From contig CALWIP010000029.1 in the NCBI GenBank assembly GCA_944380775.1, positions 1 to 64,000 of the forward strand: 64,000 bases of DNA, in the 5' to 3' direction. Origin of the DNA: an uncultured Clostridia bacterium. GTDB taxonomy: Bacteria > Bacillota > Clostridia > Oscillospirales > Acutalibacteraceae. A program made the position numbers and the translations under genes. This document shows, piece after piece, positions 9,189-18,330 of this stretch. The first letter of the stretch is position 1. Each line of letters opens with the position of its first letter. The notes under the pieces were generated by a model. The model saw nothing but the letters and a program-made list of their open reading frames with translations. It ran no database searches and had not been told where the DNA came from.

Positions 9189-10028
9189 ATGAGTGCTATG
9201 AGCGAAGCCTGCAACCATGATTGCGGGTCCTGCCAGGCGGACTGCGCCTCGCGGCAGGCAGATCCCCAGGATATGAAGGAAAAGCTGAATGAATTGAGCA
9301 GCGTGAAAAAGGTCGTCGGCGTTGTGAGCGGCAAGGGCGGCGTCGGCAAAACGCTGGTTACGGCCATGCTGGCGGTGCTGCTGAACCGCCGCGGCCACCA
9401 CACCGCCGTGCTCGACGCCGACATCACCGGCCCGTCTGTGCCGAAGGTGTTCGGCCTGAAAGAAAAAGCGGTGGGCAACCAGTTCGGCATCCTGCCGGTG
9501 CGCACGAAGACCGGCATCGACGTAATGTCCATCAACCTGCTGCTGGAGGACGAGGAAGCCCCGGTCATCTGGCGCGGGCCCATCCTCGCCGGCACGGTGA
9601 AGCAGTTCTGGACGGACGTCATCTGGAAGGACGTCGATTACCTGTTTGTGGACATGCCTCCGGGAACCGGCGACGTGCCGCTGACGGTGTTCCAGTCCAT
9701 CCCGCTCGACGGCATCGTCGTCGTCACCTCCCCGCAGGAGCTCGTGTCGATGATCGTCGGCAAGGCGGTGAATATGGCGAAAATGATGTCCGTGCCGATT
9801 GTCGGCGTGGTGGAGAACATGAGCTACGTCAAGTGCCCCGACTGCGGCAAGGAGATTGCGCTTTTCGGCGAGAGCCACGTGGAAAAAACCGCGGCGGAAT
9901 ACGGCCTGAAGGTGCTCGCGCGCGTCCCGCTGGATCCGGCGGTGGCGAAGAACTGCGACGCCGGCCTGGCCGAGCTCGTGGAGGGCGAGTGGCTGAACGC
10001 CGCGGCCGACGCGGTGGAGGGCCTGTAA
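9189..10028 (+). CDS. mrp: Mrp/NBP35 family iron-sulfur cluster carrier ATPase
   Basis: 279-residue P-loop ATPase that carries and delivers Fe-S clusters. Seen: an N-terminal Cys-rich segment (CNHDCGSCQADC) as in NBP35-like proteins, deviant Walker A GVVSGKGGVGKT (about 44-55), ADITGPSVPK, the switch segment VDMPPGTGDVPLT and the C-terminal CxxC YVKCPDCGKEI that bridges the cluster between subunits. A second ATG at 9198 is equally possible; AGAGG fits the first. It has its own promoter, and MarR, def and ridA follow on the same strand. Confidence 0.93.
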   Translation: MSAMSEACNHDCGSCQADCASRQADPQDMKEKLNELSSVKKVVGVVSGKGGVGKTLVTAMLAVLLNRRGHHTAVLDADITGPSVPKVFGLKEKAVGNQFGILPVRTKTGIDVMSINLLLEDEEAPVIWRGPILAGTVKQFWTDVIWKDVDYLFVDMPPGTGDVPLTVFQSIPLDGIVVVTSPQELVSMIVGKAVNMAKMMSVPIVGVVENMSYVKCPDCGKEIALFGESHVEKTAAEYGLKVLARVPLDPAVAKNCDAGLAELVEGEWLNAAADAVEGL

Positions 10029-10064
10029 ACAGCCGGGCGACCGGCAAAAGAGGGTAGGAAACAG

Positions 10065-10092
10065 CCGCCCGGCGAAGAGGGACGCCGGGCGG
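10065..10092. repeat. Perfect inverted repeat between mrp and marR
   Basis: CCGCCCGGCG and CGCCGGGCGG separated by 8 bases form a perfect 10-bp stem. No T-run follows on either strand, so it is not a classic intrinsic terminator; it may stabilise the mrp 3' end or bind a regulator. Confidence 0.5.
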
Positions 10093-10135
10093 ACGGCCGC
10101 GCCCGCGCGGCCTGGGGCAAAAAAGGCGGTGCGGA

Positions 10136-10618
10136 ATGGGCAACAAAGATTTGGCGGGCAGATTTTTAGAGACGGCGGTGCGGTTCCGGCGCGGGAAGCT
10201 GCTTTCCCCCGCGCTGAAAATCCCCCGCGGGGAATTTTACCTGATGCAGCAGATTGCCGCATACCGGGCGCAGCGCCCGGAAGAGCCCGGCGTGCGCGTC
10301 TCGGTGCTGAGCGCGCGGGCGGGCATGTCGATGCCGGCGGTGTCGCAGATGCTCAACGCGATGGAAGAAAAGGGCTACGCCGCCCGCGCGTTGGCGGAGG
10401 CGGACCGGCGGATGGTGTATGTGGCGCTGACCGAGCGCGGCGAAGCGCTGCGCCGGGCTGCAATGGAAGATTTTGAAAAAACAGTCAACCGCGCCATCGC
10501 GCGCATGGGGGAGGAAAAAACGCTCCAGCTCATCGGCCTTTTGGACGAGTGGAACGGCGCCATGCGCGAAATGGAGCAGGAAGACGCCGAAGCGGCGCAG
10601 GGCGGCGGCCCGGCGTGA
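10136..10618 (+). CDS. MarR family transcriptional regulator
   Basis: 160-residue winged-helix regulator. Seen: a helical N-terminus, recognition-helix region VSVLSARAGMSMPAVSQMLNAMEEKGYAARALAEADRRMVYVALTERG with the MarR-typical D-R-R beta-wing, then C-terminal dimerisation helices. AAGGCGG precedes the ATG. It sits 107 bases after mrp and 24 before def. The target is unknown. Confidence 0.88.
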   Translation: MGNKDLAGRFLETAVRFRRGKLLSPALKIPRGEFYLMQQIAAYRAQRPEEPGVRVSVLSARAGMSMPAVSQMLNAMEEKGYAARALAEADRRMVYVALTERGEALRRAAMEDFEKTVNRAIARMGEEKTLQLIGLLDEWNGAMREMEQEDAEAAQGGGPA

Positions 10619-10642
10619 CACAGGGCAAGGAGGCAGTTTTGC

Positions 10643-11101
10643 ATGGCATTGCGGAATTTACGGTATATTGGCGATGAAATCCTGCGGCAGAAAAGCCGCG
10701 AAGTGCCGGAGGTGACGGACCGCATCCGCGAGCTGCTGGCCGACATGGCGGAGACCATGTACCACACGGGCAACGGCGCGGGCCTGGCGGCCTGCCAGGT
10801 GGGCGTGCTCAAGCGCCTGGTGGTCATCGACATGGGCAGCGGCTTGCTCCAGCTGGTTAACCCGGTCATTGTGGAGCAGAGCGGCACGCAAGACTGCGTG
10901 GAGGGCTGCCTGAGCATCCCGAACCGCTGGGGGCGCACGGTGCGGCCGCAGCGCGTGGTGGTCAAGGCGCTGGACGAAACGGGGAAAGAGATCACCGTGG
11001 AGGGCGAGGGGGACCTGGCGAAATGCCTCTGCCACGAGCTGGACCACCTGGACGGGATCTTGTTCGCCGACAAAGTGACGGAGTGGATTTCGCCGGATTG
11101 A
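10643..11101 (+). CDS. def: Peptide deformylase
   Basis: Removes the N-formyl group from nascent proteins; a metal hydrolase. 152 residues, normal length. All three family motifs are present: [10 protein letters not shown] (45-54), EGCLSIP (87-93, metal-ligand Cys) and HELDHLDG (131-138, two metal His plus catalytic Glu). AAGGAGG precedes the ATG. Grouped with marR and ridA rather than with fmt as in many Firmicutes. Confidence 0.97.
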   Translation: MALRNLRYIGDEILRQKSREVPEVTDRIRELLADMAETMYHTGNGAGLAACQVGVLKRLVVIDMGSGLLQLVNPVIVEQSGTQDCVEGCLSIPNRWGRTVRPQRVVVKALDETGKEITVEGEGDLAKCLCHELDHLDGILFADKVTEWISPD

Positions 11102-11126
11102 CGCGGCGCCCGGAAAGGAAGAAAAT

Positions 11127-11507
11127 ATGGAAAAGAAAATCATTGCAACGGAAAACGCCCCGGCGGCCATTGGGCCGTATTCGCAGGCGGTGCGGGTCAA
11201 CGGGTTGGTCTTCGTCTCCGGCCAGCTGCCGGTGGACCCGGCGACCGGCGCGTTCGCAGGCGCGGACATCGCGGCGCAGACCCGGCAGTCGCTCACGAAC
11301 CTGCGCAATATTTTGGAGGCGGCGGGCCTCACGCTCGCCCATGTGGTGAAAACGACGGTCCTGCTCAAGGACATCGGCGACTTCGCCGCGATGAACGCTG
11401 TTTACGCGGAATTTTTCCCGGAGGAAAGCCCGGCGCGCGCGGCGTTCCAGGTGGCGGCGCTGCCCAAGGACGCGCTGGTCGAGATTGAAGCCGTCGCGGC
11501 GGAATAA
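11127..11507 (+). CDS. ridA: RidA family reactive enamine/imine deaminase
   Basis: 126-residue trimeric hydrolase that clears 2-aminoacrylate and related imines made by PLP enzymes. Seen: [21 protein letters not shown] at the N-terminus and the late [23 protein letters not shown], which holds the conserved Arg that binds the substrate carboxylate and the Glu near the C-terminus. GGAAAGGAAG precedes the ATG; a strong terminator lies 12 bases after the stop. Confidence 0.95.
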   Translation: MEKKIIATENAPAAIGPYSQAVRVNGLVFVSGQLPVDPATGAFAGADIAAQTRQSLTNLRNILEAAGLTLAHVVKTTVLLKDIGDFAAMNAVYAEFFPEESPARAAFQVAALPKDALVEIEAVAAE

Positions 11508-11518
11508 AATAAAAAGGC

Positions 11519-11564
11519 AAATACGCCCGGTATCTTGCATAAAGCAAAATACCGGGCGTATTTT
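11519..11564. terminator. Terminator between ridA and the convergent kinase-like gene
   Basis: AAATACGCCCGGTAT pairs with ATACCGGGCGTATTT, with an additional inner TTGC/GCAA helix, followed by TTTTC; A-rich on the other side, so it can work in both directions. Confidence 0.88.
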
Positions 11565-11611
11565 CTATGTGTTTCTATTTTTTGTGATTCTCCCCCGGCC
11601 CCGCGCGGCGG

Positions 11612-12232
11612 TTAGTCCCTGCGGCGGCATTTTTCCGCCTCGATGATGAGATTCACCGAGTGCTCGATGCCGAACACGGAGCTGCTGAAGGCGAGGTCGT
11701 AGTTGTCCGCGTCGCCCCAGCGGCGGTTGGTGTAGAAATTGTAGTAGTTTGCGCGCTGTTTATCCTTTTTGTTCAGGAGGTCCGGCGCTTTGTTTGGGTC
11801 GAGGCCGTACTGCCGGATGGCGCGCTCCACGCGGGCTTCCTTGTCGGCGTAGATGAACACGTGCAGCACGTTGGGGAATTCCCGCAGGACATAGTCGCCG
11901 CAGCGCCCCACGATGACGCACGGCCCGCGCAGCGCCGCCTGCTTGATGATGTCGGACTGGATGAGAAAGAGCTTGTCGTTAATCGGCATCTCGTTGGGGG
12001 CAACCGCGTGCCCGCCCATCGAATACCCCATCAGCAGCGAGTAGAGCAGGCTGTTGGTGGCGCGTTCGTCTGCCTTGGAAAACACCTCTTCGCTGTACCC
12101 GCTCTGCTTGGCGGCCATCACAATCAATTCCCGGTCGTAAAACGGGATCCCCAGCGCCTGGGAGACCTTTTCCCCAATCTCGTGCCCGCCGCTTCCATAC
12201 TGCCTGGCGATGGTAATAATATTTTCCACCAT
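11612..12232 (-). CDS. Cytidylate kinase-like family protein
   Basis: 206-residue P-loop kinase-like protein of the cytidylate-kinase-like family common in Clostridia; the physiological substrate is unknown. Seen: ITIARQYGSGGHEIGEKVSQALGIPFYDREL, a P-loop variant GSGGHEIG, then CVIVGRCGDYVLRE and a predicted lid with repeated basic residues (KKDKQRANYYNFYTNRRWGD). The start at 12232 puts the P-loop near residue 11; the longer frame upstream runs through an AT-rich promoter. Its own TTGACA/TACAGT promoter lies 64-92 bases upstream. Confidence 0.85.
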   Translation of the reverse strand: MVENIITIARQYGSGGHEIGEKVSQALGIPFYDRELIVMAAKQSGYSEEVFSKADERATNSLLYSLLMGYSMGGHAVAPNEMPINDKLFLIQSDIIKQAALRGPCVIVGRCGDYVLREFPNVLHVFIYADKEARVERAIRQYGLDPNKAPDLLNKKDKQRANYYNFYTNRRWGDADNYDLAFSSSVFGIEHSVNLIIEAEKCRRRD

Positions 12233-12295
12233 AAGAACACCCCATTTCTCTCCAATTTCTCTTTGCCTGCCTACGATGCAAGAGCTCCTGTTTTT

Positions 12296-12324
12296 ACTGT
12301 AGCGCATTTTTTGTAAAATGTCAA
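12296..12324 (-). promoter_or_regulatory. Promoter for the cytidylate-kinase-like gene
   Basis: On the minus strand TTGACA (12324-12319), a 17-base spacer and TACAGT (12301-12296). Confidence 0.7.
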
Positions 12325-12430
12325 TAAACCACAGGAAAGAAACGAAGAAAAACAAATATTTGTGCGTTCACTACAAAAAACAGGGCGCGTCTTCCGTCCG
12401 GGGCAGGGCGCCCCCGGCGGGCGGCGGCAC

Positions 12431-12459
12431 TGGACAATCCGCGCGGATTCGTGTATAAT
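12431..12459 (+). promoter_or_regulatory. Promoter for pyrBI and possibly the downstream cobalamin genes
   Basis: TGGACA (12431-12436), 17-base spacer, TATAAT (12454-12459). The leader to pyrB is about 75 bases. Confidence 0.8.
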
Positions 12460-12480
12460 AATCGGCAAAAGACCAAAACG

Positions 12481-12519
12481 GGGCGGGCGTGCCCGGCGCG
12501 GCCGGTGCGCGCCCTTTTT
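12481..12519 (+). promoter_or_regulatory. pyrB leader attenuator (terminator-like hairpin)
   Basis: GGGCG (12481-12485) pairs with CGCCC (12510-12514), and CGTGCC (12488-12493) with GGTGCG (12504-12509) with two G-U pairs and a 2-base bulge; TTTTT follows (12515-12519), 22 bases before the pyrB start. It could attenuate pyr transcription. A PyrR-binding element was not recognised. Confidence 0.6.
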
Positions 12520-12540
12520 CCGGGGATGCGGAGGTAAGCG

Positions 12541-13461
12541 ATGAAGCATGTAATTGACCCGTTGGACCTTTCGGTTGAGGAGACCGAAGCGCTGCTGGAT
12601 CTGGCCGGAGACATGGCGGAGAACCCGGCGAAATATGCGTCCGTTTGCGCGGGGAAGCGGCTGGCGACGCTGTTCTACGAGCCGAGCACGCGCACGCGGC
12701 TGAGCTTTGAGGCGGCGATGATGAACATGGGCGGCACGGTGATTGGGTTCTCGTCCGCCGACAACAGCTCCGCCGCCAAGGGCGAGAGCGTGGCGGACAC
12801 CATCCGCGTGATCTCGTGTTACGCAGATATCTGCGCGATGCGCCACCCGAAAGAGGGCGCGCCCGCGCGCGCGGCACGGTATTCGCGCATCCCGGTGATC
12901 AACGCGGGGGACGGCGGCCACCAGCACCCGACCCAGACGCTCACGGACCTGATGACCATCCGGCGGCGCAAGGGCGGCTTCCAGGGCCTGACCATCGGCC
13001 TTTGCGGCGACCTGAAATTCGGCCGCACCGTCCATTCGCTCATCCGCTCGCTGGCGCGCTACGGCGGCGTGCGCTTTGTGCTCATTTCGCCGGAGGAGCT
13101 CCGCGTGCCGGAGTATGTCATTGAGGAAGAGCTCAAGGCGAAAAACCTGCCGTACCGCGAGGTGGAAGACTTGGAATCTGTCATTGCGGACCTGGACATC
13201 CTCTACATGACGCGCGTGCAGAAGGAGCGCTTCTTCAACGAAGCGGACTACATCCGCCTGAAGGACAGCTATATCCTCACCGGCGCGAAGCTGCGCAAGG
13301 CCAAGCCGGATATGGCGGTGCTGCACCCGCTGCCGCGCGTCAACGAGATTGCGCTGGAAGTGGACGACGACCCGCGCGCGGCCTATTTTGAACAGGTGCA
13401 GAACGGCGTTTATGTGCGCATGGCGCTGATGATGACTTTGCTGGGGGTGAAGGCATGCTGA
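12541..13461 (+). CDS. pyrB: Aspartate carbamoyltransferase, catalytic subunit
   Basis: Catalyses carbamoyl phosphate + aspartate to carbamoyl aspartate, the committed step of pyrimidine synthesis. 306 residues, normal length. Seen: carbamoyl-phosphate loop [13 protein letters not shown] (45-57), [14 protein letters not shown] (the 80s loop), [17 protein letters not shown], and the late [15 protein letters not shown] precedes the ATG. Its stop overlaps the pyrI start by 7 bases, consistent with a PyrB-PyrI holoenzyme. Confidence 0.97.
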   Translation: MKHVIDPLDLSVEETEALLDLAGDMAENPAKYASVCAGKRLATLFYEPSTRTRLSFEAAMMNMGGTVIGFSSADNSSAAKGESVADTIRVISCYADICAMRHPKEGAPARAARYSRIPVINAGDGGHQHPTQTLTDLMTIRRRKGGFQGLTIGLCGDLKFGRTVHSLIRSLARYGGVRFVLISPEELRVPEYVIEEELKAKNLPYREVEDLESVIADLDILYMTRVQKERFFNEADYIRLKDSYILTGAKLRKAKPDMAVLHPLPRVNEIALEVDDDPRAAYFEQVQNGVYVRMALMMTLLGVKAC

Positions 13462-13883
13462 ACATCGACAGCCTGCAAAAAGGCGTGGTGATCGACCATA
13501 TTGAAGCCGGGATGGGGATGCGCATCTACGACCTTTTGGGCCTGGATGATTTGGATTGCTGCGTGGCGCTGATCAAGAACGCGCGCAGCACGAAGTTCGG
13601 GAAAAAAGATATCATCAAGATTGAGGGCGATATCGAGATCAATTTCGAGGTCCTCGGCTTTATCGACCCGAATATCACGGTGGACGTGATCGACGACGGC
13701 CGCATTGTGGAGAAAAAGAAGCTGGTTTTGCCGGAGACCATCACTAACGTGGTCAAGTGCAAGAACCCGCGCTGCATCACGAGCATTGAAGAAGGCGTGG
13801 ACCACATCTTCCGCCTCTGCGACCGCGAAAAGCGGCGTTACCGCTGCGTCTACTGCGAACAGGAATACAAAGCCCGGCCCTGA
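13455..13883 (+). CDS. pyrI: Aspartate carbamoyltransferase, regulatory subunit
   Basis: Nucleotide-binding regulatory chain of ATCase. 142 residues: N-terminal effector-binding domain starting [19 protein letters not shown], and a C-terminal zinc domain with four Cys in two pairs (KCKNPRC and [10 protein letters not shown]). Translationally coupled to pyrB. Only 32 bases separate its stop from cbiD, with no terminator between them. Confidence 0.97.
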   Translation: MLNIDSLQKGVVIDHIEAGMGMRIYDLLGLDDLDCCVALIKNARSTKFGKKDIIKIEGDIEINFEVLGFIDPNITVDVIDDGRIVEKKKLVLPETITNVVKCKNPRCITSIEEGVDHIFRLCDREKRRYRCVYCEQEYKARP

Positions 13884-13915
13884 GCGGGCCGGCGGGAAAG
13901 GCGGGCCGCGCGGGC

Positions 13916-15049
13916 ATGGAATGGACCGTTCATAAAAACCAAAAAGCGCTGCGCCGCGGCGTTACCACGGGGACCTGCGCCGCCGCCGCCGCGAAAGCGG
14001 CCGCGCTGCTGCTTGCCACCGGGGAAGCGCCGCGGCAGGTTACGCTGCGCATCCCCGCCGGGGCGGAACTCACCCTTCCGGTGGAGTCCGCTTCCCTGCA
14101 AGGCGGCTGCGCGCGCTGCGCGGTGCGCAAAGACGCCGGAGACGACCCCGACGTGACGGACGGCGTGCAGGTGTTCGCCGCGGTTTCCCACGCAGAGGGG
14201 TCCGGCGTCGCCGTGGAGGGCGGGCCCGGCGTGGGGCGCGTCACCAAGCCCGGGCTGGCCTGCCCGCCCGGAGAAGCAGCCATCAACCCCGTGCCGCGCC
14301 GTATGATCATCGAGGCGGTGGCCGGGGTGCTCGGCCCGGCGGCGGGCGCGCGCGTCGAAATCTCCGTCCCCGGCGGGGAAGAACTCGCCCGGCGCACCTA
14401 TAACCCGCGGCTGGGTATTGTGGGCGGCCTGTCCATCCTCGGCACCACCGGCGTGGTCGAGCCGATGAGCGAGGCCGCCCTGCTCGACTCCATCCGGCTG
14501 GAACTCTCGATGGCCCGGCGCGCAGGGCGCGAAACAGCGCTCGCTGTCCCCGGCAATTACGGCGCGGATTTTGCCGCCGCCGCGTGGGGGATTGACCCGG
14601 CGGCTGCGGTGAAATGCAGCAATTTCATCGGCGAGACGGTCGATTTCGCCGCGGAGCTGGGTTTTTCCGGCTTCCTGCTGGTGGCCCATGCGGGGAAGCT
14701 CGTCAAGGTGGCCGCCGGCGTGATGAACACCCACTCCCATGTAGCGGACGCCCGCGCGGAGGTGCTCACTGCGCACGCGGCGCTCTGCGGCGCGCCGGCC
14801 CCGCTGGCCCGCGCGCTGATGGCCGCCCCCACCACGGACGAGGCCGTCCGCCTGCTGGACGAAGCCGGCCTGCGCGGGGCGGTGCTTTCCTCTGTGATGG
14901 GGAAAATCGCGTTCCATTTGCAGGCGCGCGCCGGTTCCATGCGCGCGGAAGCGGTCATGTTCTCAAACCGGTACGGGATTTTAGGCCAAACGCCGGGCGC
15001 TGCTGCCCTGCTGGAGCGCTGCGGCGCGGGAAAGGGGAAAGGAAAATGA
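13916..15049 (+). CDS. cbiD: Cobalt-precorrin-5B C1-methyltransferase
   Basis: Adds the C1 methyl group in the anaerobic corrin pathway. 377 residues, typical length. Seen: RRGVTTGTCAAAAAKAAALLL near the N-terminus (the family's TGTCAAAA block), the central GGLSILGTTGVVEPMSEAA and the later VAHAGKLVKVAAGVMNTHSH. The start follows GGGAAAGGCGGG. The stop overlaps cbiF (ATGA). It is the first gene of the cobalamin run and follows pyrI directly. Confidence 0.96.
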   Translation: MEWTVHKNQKALRRGVTTGTCAAAAAKAAALLLATGEAPRQVTLRIPAGAELTLPVESASLQGGCARCAVRKDAGDDPDVTDGVQVFAAVSHAEGSGVAVEGGPGVGRVTKPGLACPPGEAAINPVPRRMIIEAVAGVLGPAAGARVEISVPGGEELARRTYNPRLGIVGGLSILGTTGVVEPMSEAALLDSIRLELSMARRAGRETALAVPGNYGADFAAAAWGIDPAAAVKCSNFIGETVDFAAELGFSGFLLVAHAGKLVKVAAGVMNTHSHVADARAEVLTAHAALCGAPAPLARALMAAPTTDEAVRLLDEAGLRGAVLSSVMGKIAFHLQARAGSMRAEAVMFSNRYGILGQTPGAAALLERCGAGKGKGK

Positions 15050-15804
15050 TCTATCTGGTTGGGGCGGGCTGCGGCGCGCCGGACCTCATCACCGTGCGCG
15101 GCGCGCGCCTGCTCGGCGAGGCGGACGCCATTGTCTATGCGGGTTCGCTGGTGAACCCAGAGCTGCTCCGCCTGGCGAAGCCGGGCTGCGAGATCTACGA
15201 CAGCGCGTCCATGACGTTGGAAGAGGTGCTCGCGGTGCTTGAGCGCGTCCACCGCGCGGGGAAGATGGCGGTGCGCCTGCACACGGGCGACCCGAGCCTT
15301 TATGGCGCCATCCGCGAGCAGATGGACGCCTTGGAAGCGCGCGGCATCCCGTTCGCCGTGGTGCCGGGCGTCAGCTCGTTCTGCGGCGCGGCGGCTGCGC
15401 TGCCGGCGGAATACACGGTCCCCGGCGTGTCGCAGACGGTCATCCTCACGCGCATGGCGGGGCGCACGCCCGTGCCGGAGCGCGAAGAGATTGCCCGCCT
15501 CGCCTCCCACGGCGCGACCATGGCCGTATTCCTCAGCGCGGGGATGCTCGAGCAGCTGCGCGAGCGGCTGCTCGCGGGTGGCGCCTACACAGCGGACACC
15601 CCCGCCGCGCTGGTCTACAAGGCCAGCTGGCCCGACGAGCGGGTGGTGCGCGGCACCGTCGGCACGCTGCCCGAGATGGCGGCGCGCCACGGCATCCGCA
15701 AGACCGCGCTGGTGCTGGTCGGGGAGTTCCTCGGGGGCGCGTACGAGCGCTCCCGCCTGTACGACCCCGGCTTTTCCCACGGGTACCGGGAGGCAAAGCC
15801 GTGA
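15046..15804 (+). CDS. cbiF: Cobalt-precorrin-4 C11-methyltransferase
   Basis: 252-residue SAM-dependent tetrapyrrole methylase that methylates C11. Seen: MIYLVGAGCGAPDLITVRGARLL, the family N-terminus; VRLHTGDPSLYGAIREQMD; and VVPGVSSFCGAAAALPAEYT. The ATG at 15046 follows GGGGAAAGGAAA and overlaps the cbiD stop by 4 bases; the open frame further upstream is shadow. It ends in a GTGA overlap with cbiG. Confidence 0.96.
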   Translation: MIYLVGAGCGAPDLITVRGARLLGEADAIVYAGSLVNPELLRLAKPGCEIYDSASMTLEEVLAVLERVHRAGKMAVRLHTGDPSLYGAIREQMDALEARGIPFAVVPGVSSFCGAAAALPAEYTVPGVSQTVILTRMAGRTPVPEREEIARLASHGATMAVFLSAGMLEQLRERLLAGGAYTADTPAALVYKASWPDERVVRGTVGTLPEMAARHGIRKTALVLVGEFLGGAYERSRLYDPGFSHGYREAKP

Positions 15805-16835
15805 TCTGGGTCCTTTCGTTCACAGCGCGCGGCGCGGCGGAATCCCTGCGCTTGCAGGAAGGCTTGGGGGCGGAGGGCTTCGCGTGCCGCTGCTGGTCTT
15901 TCCGGGGGCATTGCGGCCTGCCGCAGAGCGGACCGCTCTCCGCGTGGACCGGCCGCGCCTTCCGCGAGGCGGAGGGCGTCGTCTTTTTCGGCGCGTGCGG
16001 CATCGCGGTGCGGGCGTGCGCGCCGTTCCTGCGCGATAAATTCACAGACCCGGCCGTCGTGGTGTTGGACGACCGCGCGCGCTTCTGCGTTTCGCTGCTC
16101 TCTGGGCATGTGGGCGGCGCAAACCGCCTGGCGGAGCGCTGCGCGCGCATCTGCGGCGCCGTGCCGGTTATCACCACCGCGACGGACGGCAACGGCTGCT
16201 TCGCGGTGGATTCCTGGGCCGTGGCGCACGGATTGCAGATCCTCGAAAAAGCGGCGGCCAAGCGGATCTCCGCGGCGCTGCTCGGCGGCGAAACCGTGGG
16301 CGCGTGTACGCGCTTTCCAAAGGAATATCCGCTGCCGGAGCCGCTGCCTGCGGGCCTGGAGGCGCGGGAGGGCGGCCCGCTCGGCTTCTGCGTAACGCTT
16401 GACGCGGAGGACCAGCCCTATGAAACGACGCTGCGCCTGGTCCCCCGCCGGGCGGCGCTCGGCATCGGCTGCCGCCGCGGCATCGAACCAGCCCGGCTGG
16501 AGCGGGCCGTGCTTTCCCTGATGGGCGCGGCGCGCCTGCCGCTCTGCGCGGTGCGCCGGGTATGCAGCATCAGCGTCAAAGCGGAAGAACCCGCGCTGCT
16601 CGCCTTTTGCCGGAAATACGGCCTGCCGTTTTCCACGTACCCGGCGGAGGAGCTCCGGCAGCTGCCGGGCGAATTTTCTGATTCTGATTTTGTCGCCCGC
16701 ACCGTCGGCGTGGGGAATGTGTGCGAGCGCGCGGCGGTGCGCGGCGGGGGCGGCGCGCTGCTGGTCCGCAAGCGCGCGGAGGACGGCGTGACGCTGGCCG
16801 CCGCCTGGGACTGCGAGGGAGGAGAGGCTGGATGA
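15801..16835 (+). CDS. cbiG: Cobalt-precorrin-5A hydrolase
   Basis: Opens the ring-A delta-lactone of cobalt-precorrin-5A with release of acetaldehyde. 344 residues. Seen: N-terminal domain with AEGVVFFGACGIAVRACAPFL and VVVLDDRARFCVSLLSGHVGGANRLAE, a linker domain, and a C-terminal domain with ALGIGCRRGIEPARLE and RVCSISVKAEE. Start codon GTG overlapping the cbiF stop; ends in an ATGA overlap with cbiH. Confidence 0.95.
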   Translation: MIWVLSFTARGAAESLRLQEGLGAEGFACRCWSFRGHCGLPQSGPLSAWTGRAFREAEGVVFFGACGIAVRACAPFLRDKFTDPAVVVLDDRARFCVSLLSGHVGGANRLAERCARICGAVPVITTATDGNGCFAVDSWAVAHGLQILEKAAAKRISAALLGGETVGACTRFPKEYPLPEPLPAGLEAREGGPLGFCVTLDAEDQPYETTLRLVPRRAALGIGCRRGIEPARLERAVLSLMGAARLPLCAVRRVCSISVKAEEPALLAFCRKYGLPFSTYPAEELRQLPGEFSDSDFVARTVGVGNVCERAAVRGGGGALLVRKRAEDGVTLAAAWDCEGGEAG

Positions 16836-17575
16836 AGCTGTATGTCGTAGGATTGGGCCCCGGCGCGCCGGAGCAGATGACGGCCCGCGCGCGCGCCGCG
16901 CTGGAGGAGAGCAGCGTGGTGGCGGGCTACCGCACCTATCTCGCGCTGGTGCGGGATTGGCTGCCGGGGAAGGAATTCCTAGAGACCGGCATGAAAAAGG
17001 AGGCGGAGCGCTGCCGCGCCGCGTTGGAAGCGGCGCTGGGCGGCAAGACCGTCTCGCTCGTGTGCAGCGGCGACGCCGGGGTCTACGGCATGGCCGGCCT
17101 GTTGCTGGAATTGGCGGAAGAATACCCGCCGCTCGAGATTGAAATTGTGCCGGGCGTGACGGCTGCGTGCAGCGGGGCCGCGGTGCTCGGCGCGCCGCTG
17201 GGCCACGACTTCGCCGTAGTGAGCCTGAGCGACCTGCTCACGCCGTGGGAAACCATCGAAAAACGGCTGGACCTGGCCGCGCAGGCCGACTTTGCCCTCT
17301 GCCTTTACAACCCGAGCAGCCACGCGCGCCCGGATTACCTGCGCCGCGCCTGCGACATCCTGCTGCGCAGCAAAAGCCCGGACACGGTTTGCGGCTGGGT
17401 GCGGAACATCGGGAGGGAAGGCGAAGAAAAGCGCGTGCTTTCGCTCGCACAGCTGCGCGGCGAGCAAGTGGACATGTTCACCACGGTGTTTGTCGGCAGC
17501 AGCGCCACCCGGCAGACCGGCGGGCGCATGGTGACGCCGCGCGGCTACCGCGCCGCGGGAAAGGCGGAGCCGTGA
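16832..17575 (+). CDS. cbiH: Cobalt-precorrin-3B C17-methyltransferase
   Basis: 247-residue tetrapyrrole methylase carrying out C17 methylation and ring contraction. Seen: MKLYVVGLGPGAPEQMTARA, the typical GLGPG start; VVAGYRTYLALV; VSLVCSGDAGVYGMAGLLLE; VPGVTAACSGAAVLGAPLGHDF; and ALCLYNPSSHARPDYL. ATG preceded by GGAGGAGAGG, overlapping the cbiG stop; the GTG start of cbiJ overlaps its own stop. Confidence 0.96.
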   Translation: MKLYVVGLGPGAPEQMTARARAALEESSVVAGYRTYLALVRDWLPGKEFLETGMKKEAERCRAALEAALGGKTVSLVCSGDAGVYGMAGLLLELAEEYPPLEIEIVPGVTAACSGAAVLGAPLGHDFAVVSLSDLLTPWETIEKRLDLAAQADFALCLYNPSSHARPDYLRRACDILLRSKSPDTVCGWVRNIGREGEEKRVLSLAQLRGEQVDMFTTVFVGSSATRQTGGRMVTPRGYRAAGKAEP

Positions 17576-18330
17576 ACGCGCGCGCCGGGGTTCTGCTCTT
17601 CGCGGGCACGGCGGAGGGCCGCCGCCTGGCGGAATGGCTTGCGCCGCGCGCACGGCTGACGGTCTGCGTTGCGACGGAATACGGCCGGGAATGCCTGCCG
17701 CCGGACCTGCCTGCCGCCGTGCGGGAGGGCCGCTTGGACGAGGGGGGCATGGTTTCCCTGCTGCAAACGGGGTTTTCCTGCGCCGTGGACGCGACGCACC
17801 CCTACGCCGCGCTGGCTTCGCAGAACCTGCGCGCCGCCTGCGGCCGGGCCGGTGTGCCGTACTTCCGCCTGCGGCGGGAGGAAATCCCGATGCCGCCGGG
17901 CTGCGTCCCCGTGCCGGACGCCGCTGCGGCCGCGCGCTACGCCGCCGCGCGCCCCGGGAACGTCCTCTTGACCACCGGCAGCAAGGAAGCCCCTCTCTTT
18001 GCACGGGAGGCGGCGCTGCGCGGGCGGCTTTTTTTGCGCATGCTGCCGCTGCCGGACGCGCTGCGGGCCTGCCTGGACGCGGGTATCCCGGCCGCGCGCA
18101 TCTGCTGCATGCAGGGGCCGTTCAGCCGCGAAATGAACCTGGCGCTGCTGCGCGAATGGGACATCCGGCTGCTGGTGACAAAGGAATCCGGCAAAGCGGG
18201 CGGCTTTTCCGAGAAGATCGAGGCGGCGCGCGAGGCGGGCGCGCAGGCGGTGGTGATCCGCCGCCCGCCGGACCCGGACGGCATGGATTTCCCCGCGCTC
18301 TGCGCTGCGCTGGAGCGGGAAATCCTTTGA
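17572..18330 (+). CDS. cbiJ: Cobalt-precorrin-6A reductase
   Basis: NADH-dependent reductase of the macrocycle. 252 residues. Seen: VLLFAGTAEGRRLAEWLA near the N-terminus (the CbiJ/CobK GTxEGR motif), AVDATHPYAALASQNLRAAC, NVLLTTGSKEAPLF and the C-terminal VTKESGKAGGFSEKIEAA. GTG start overlapping the cbiH stop (GTGA). A 103-base AT-rich gap follows, the only sizeable break within the cobalamin run. Confidence 0.95.
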   Translation: MNARAGVLLFAGTAEGRRLAEWLAPRARLTVCVATEYGRECLPPDLPAAVREGRLDEGGMVSLLQTGFSCAVDATHPYAALASQNLRAACGRAGVPYFRLRREEIPMPPGCVPVPDAAAAARYAAARPGNVLLTTGSKEAPLFAREAALRGRLFLRMLPLPDALRACLDAGIPAARICCMQGPFSREMNLALLREWDIRLLVTKESGKAGGFSEKIEAAREAGAQAVVIRRPPDPDGMDFPALCAALEREIL

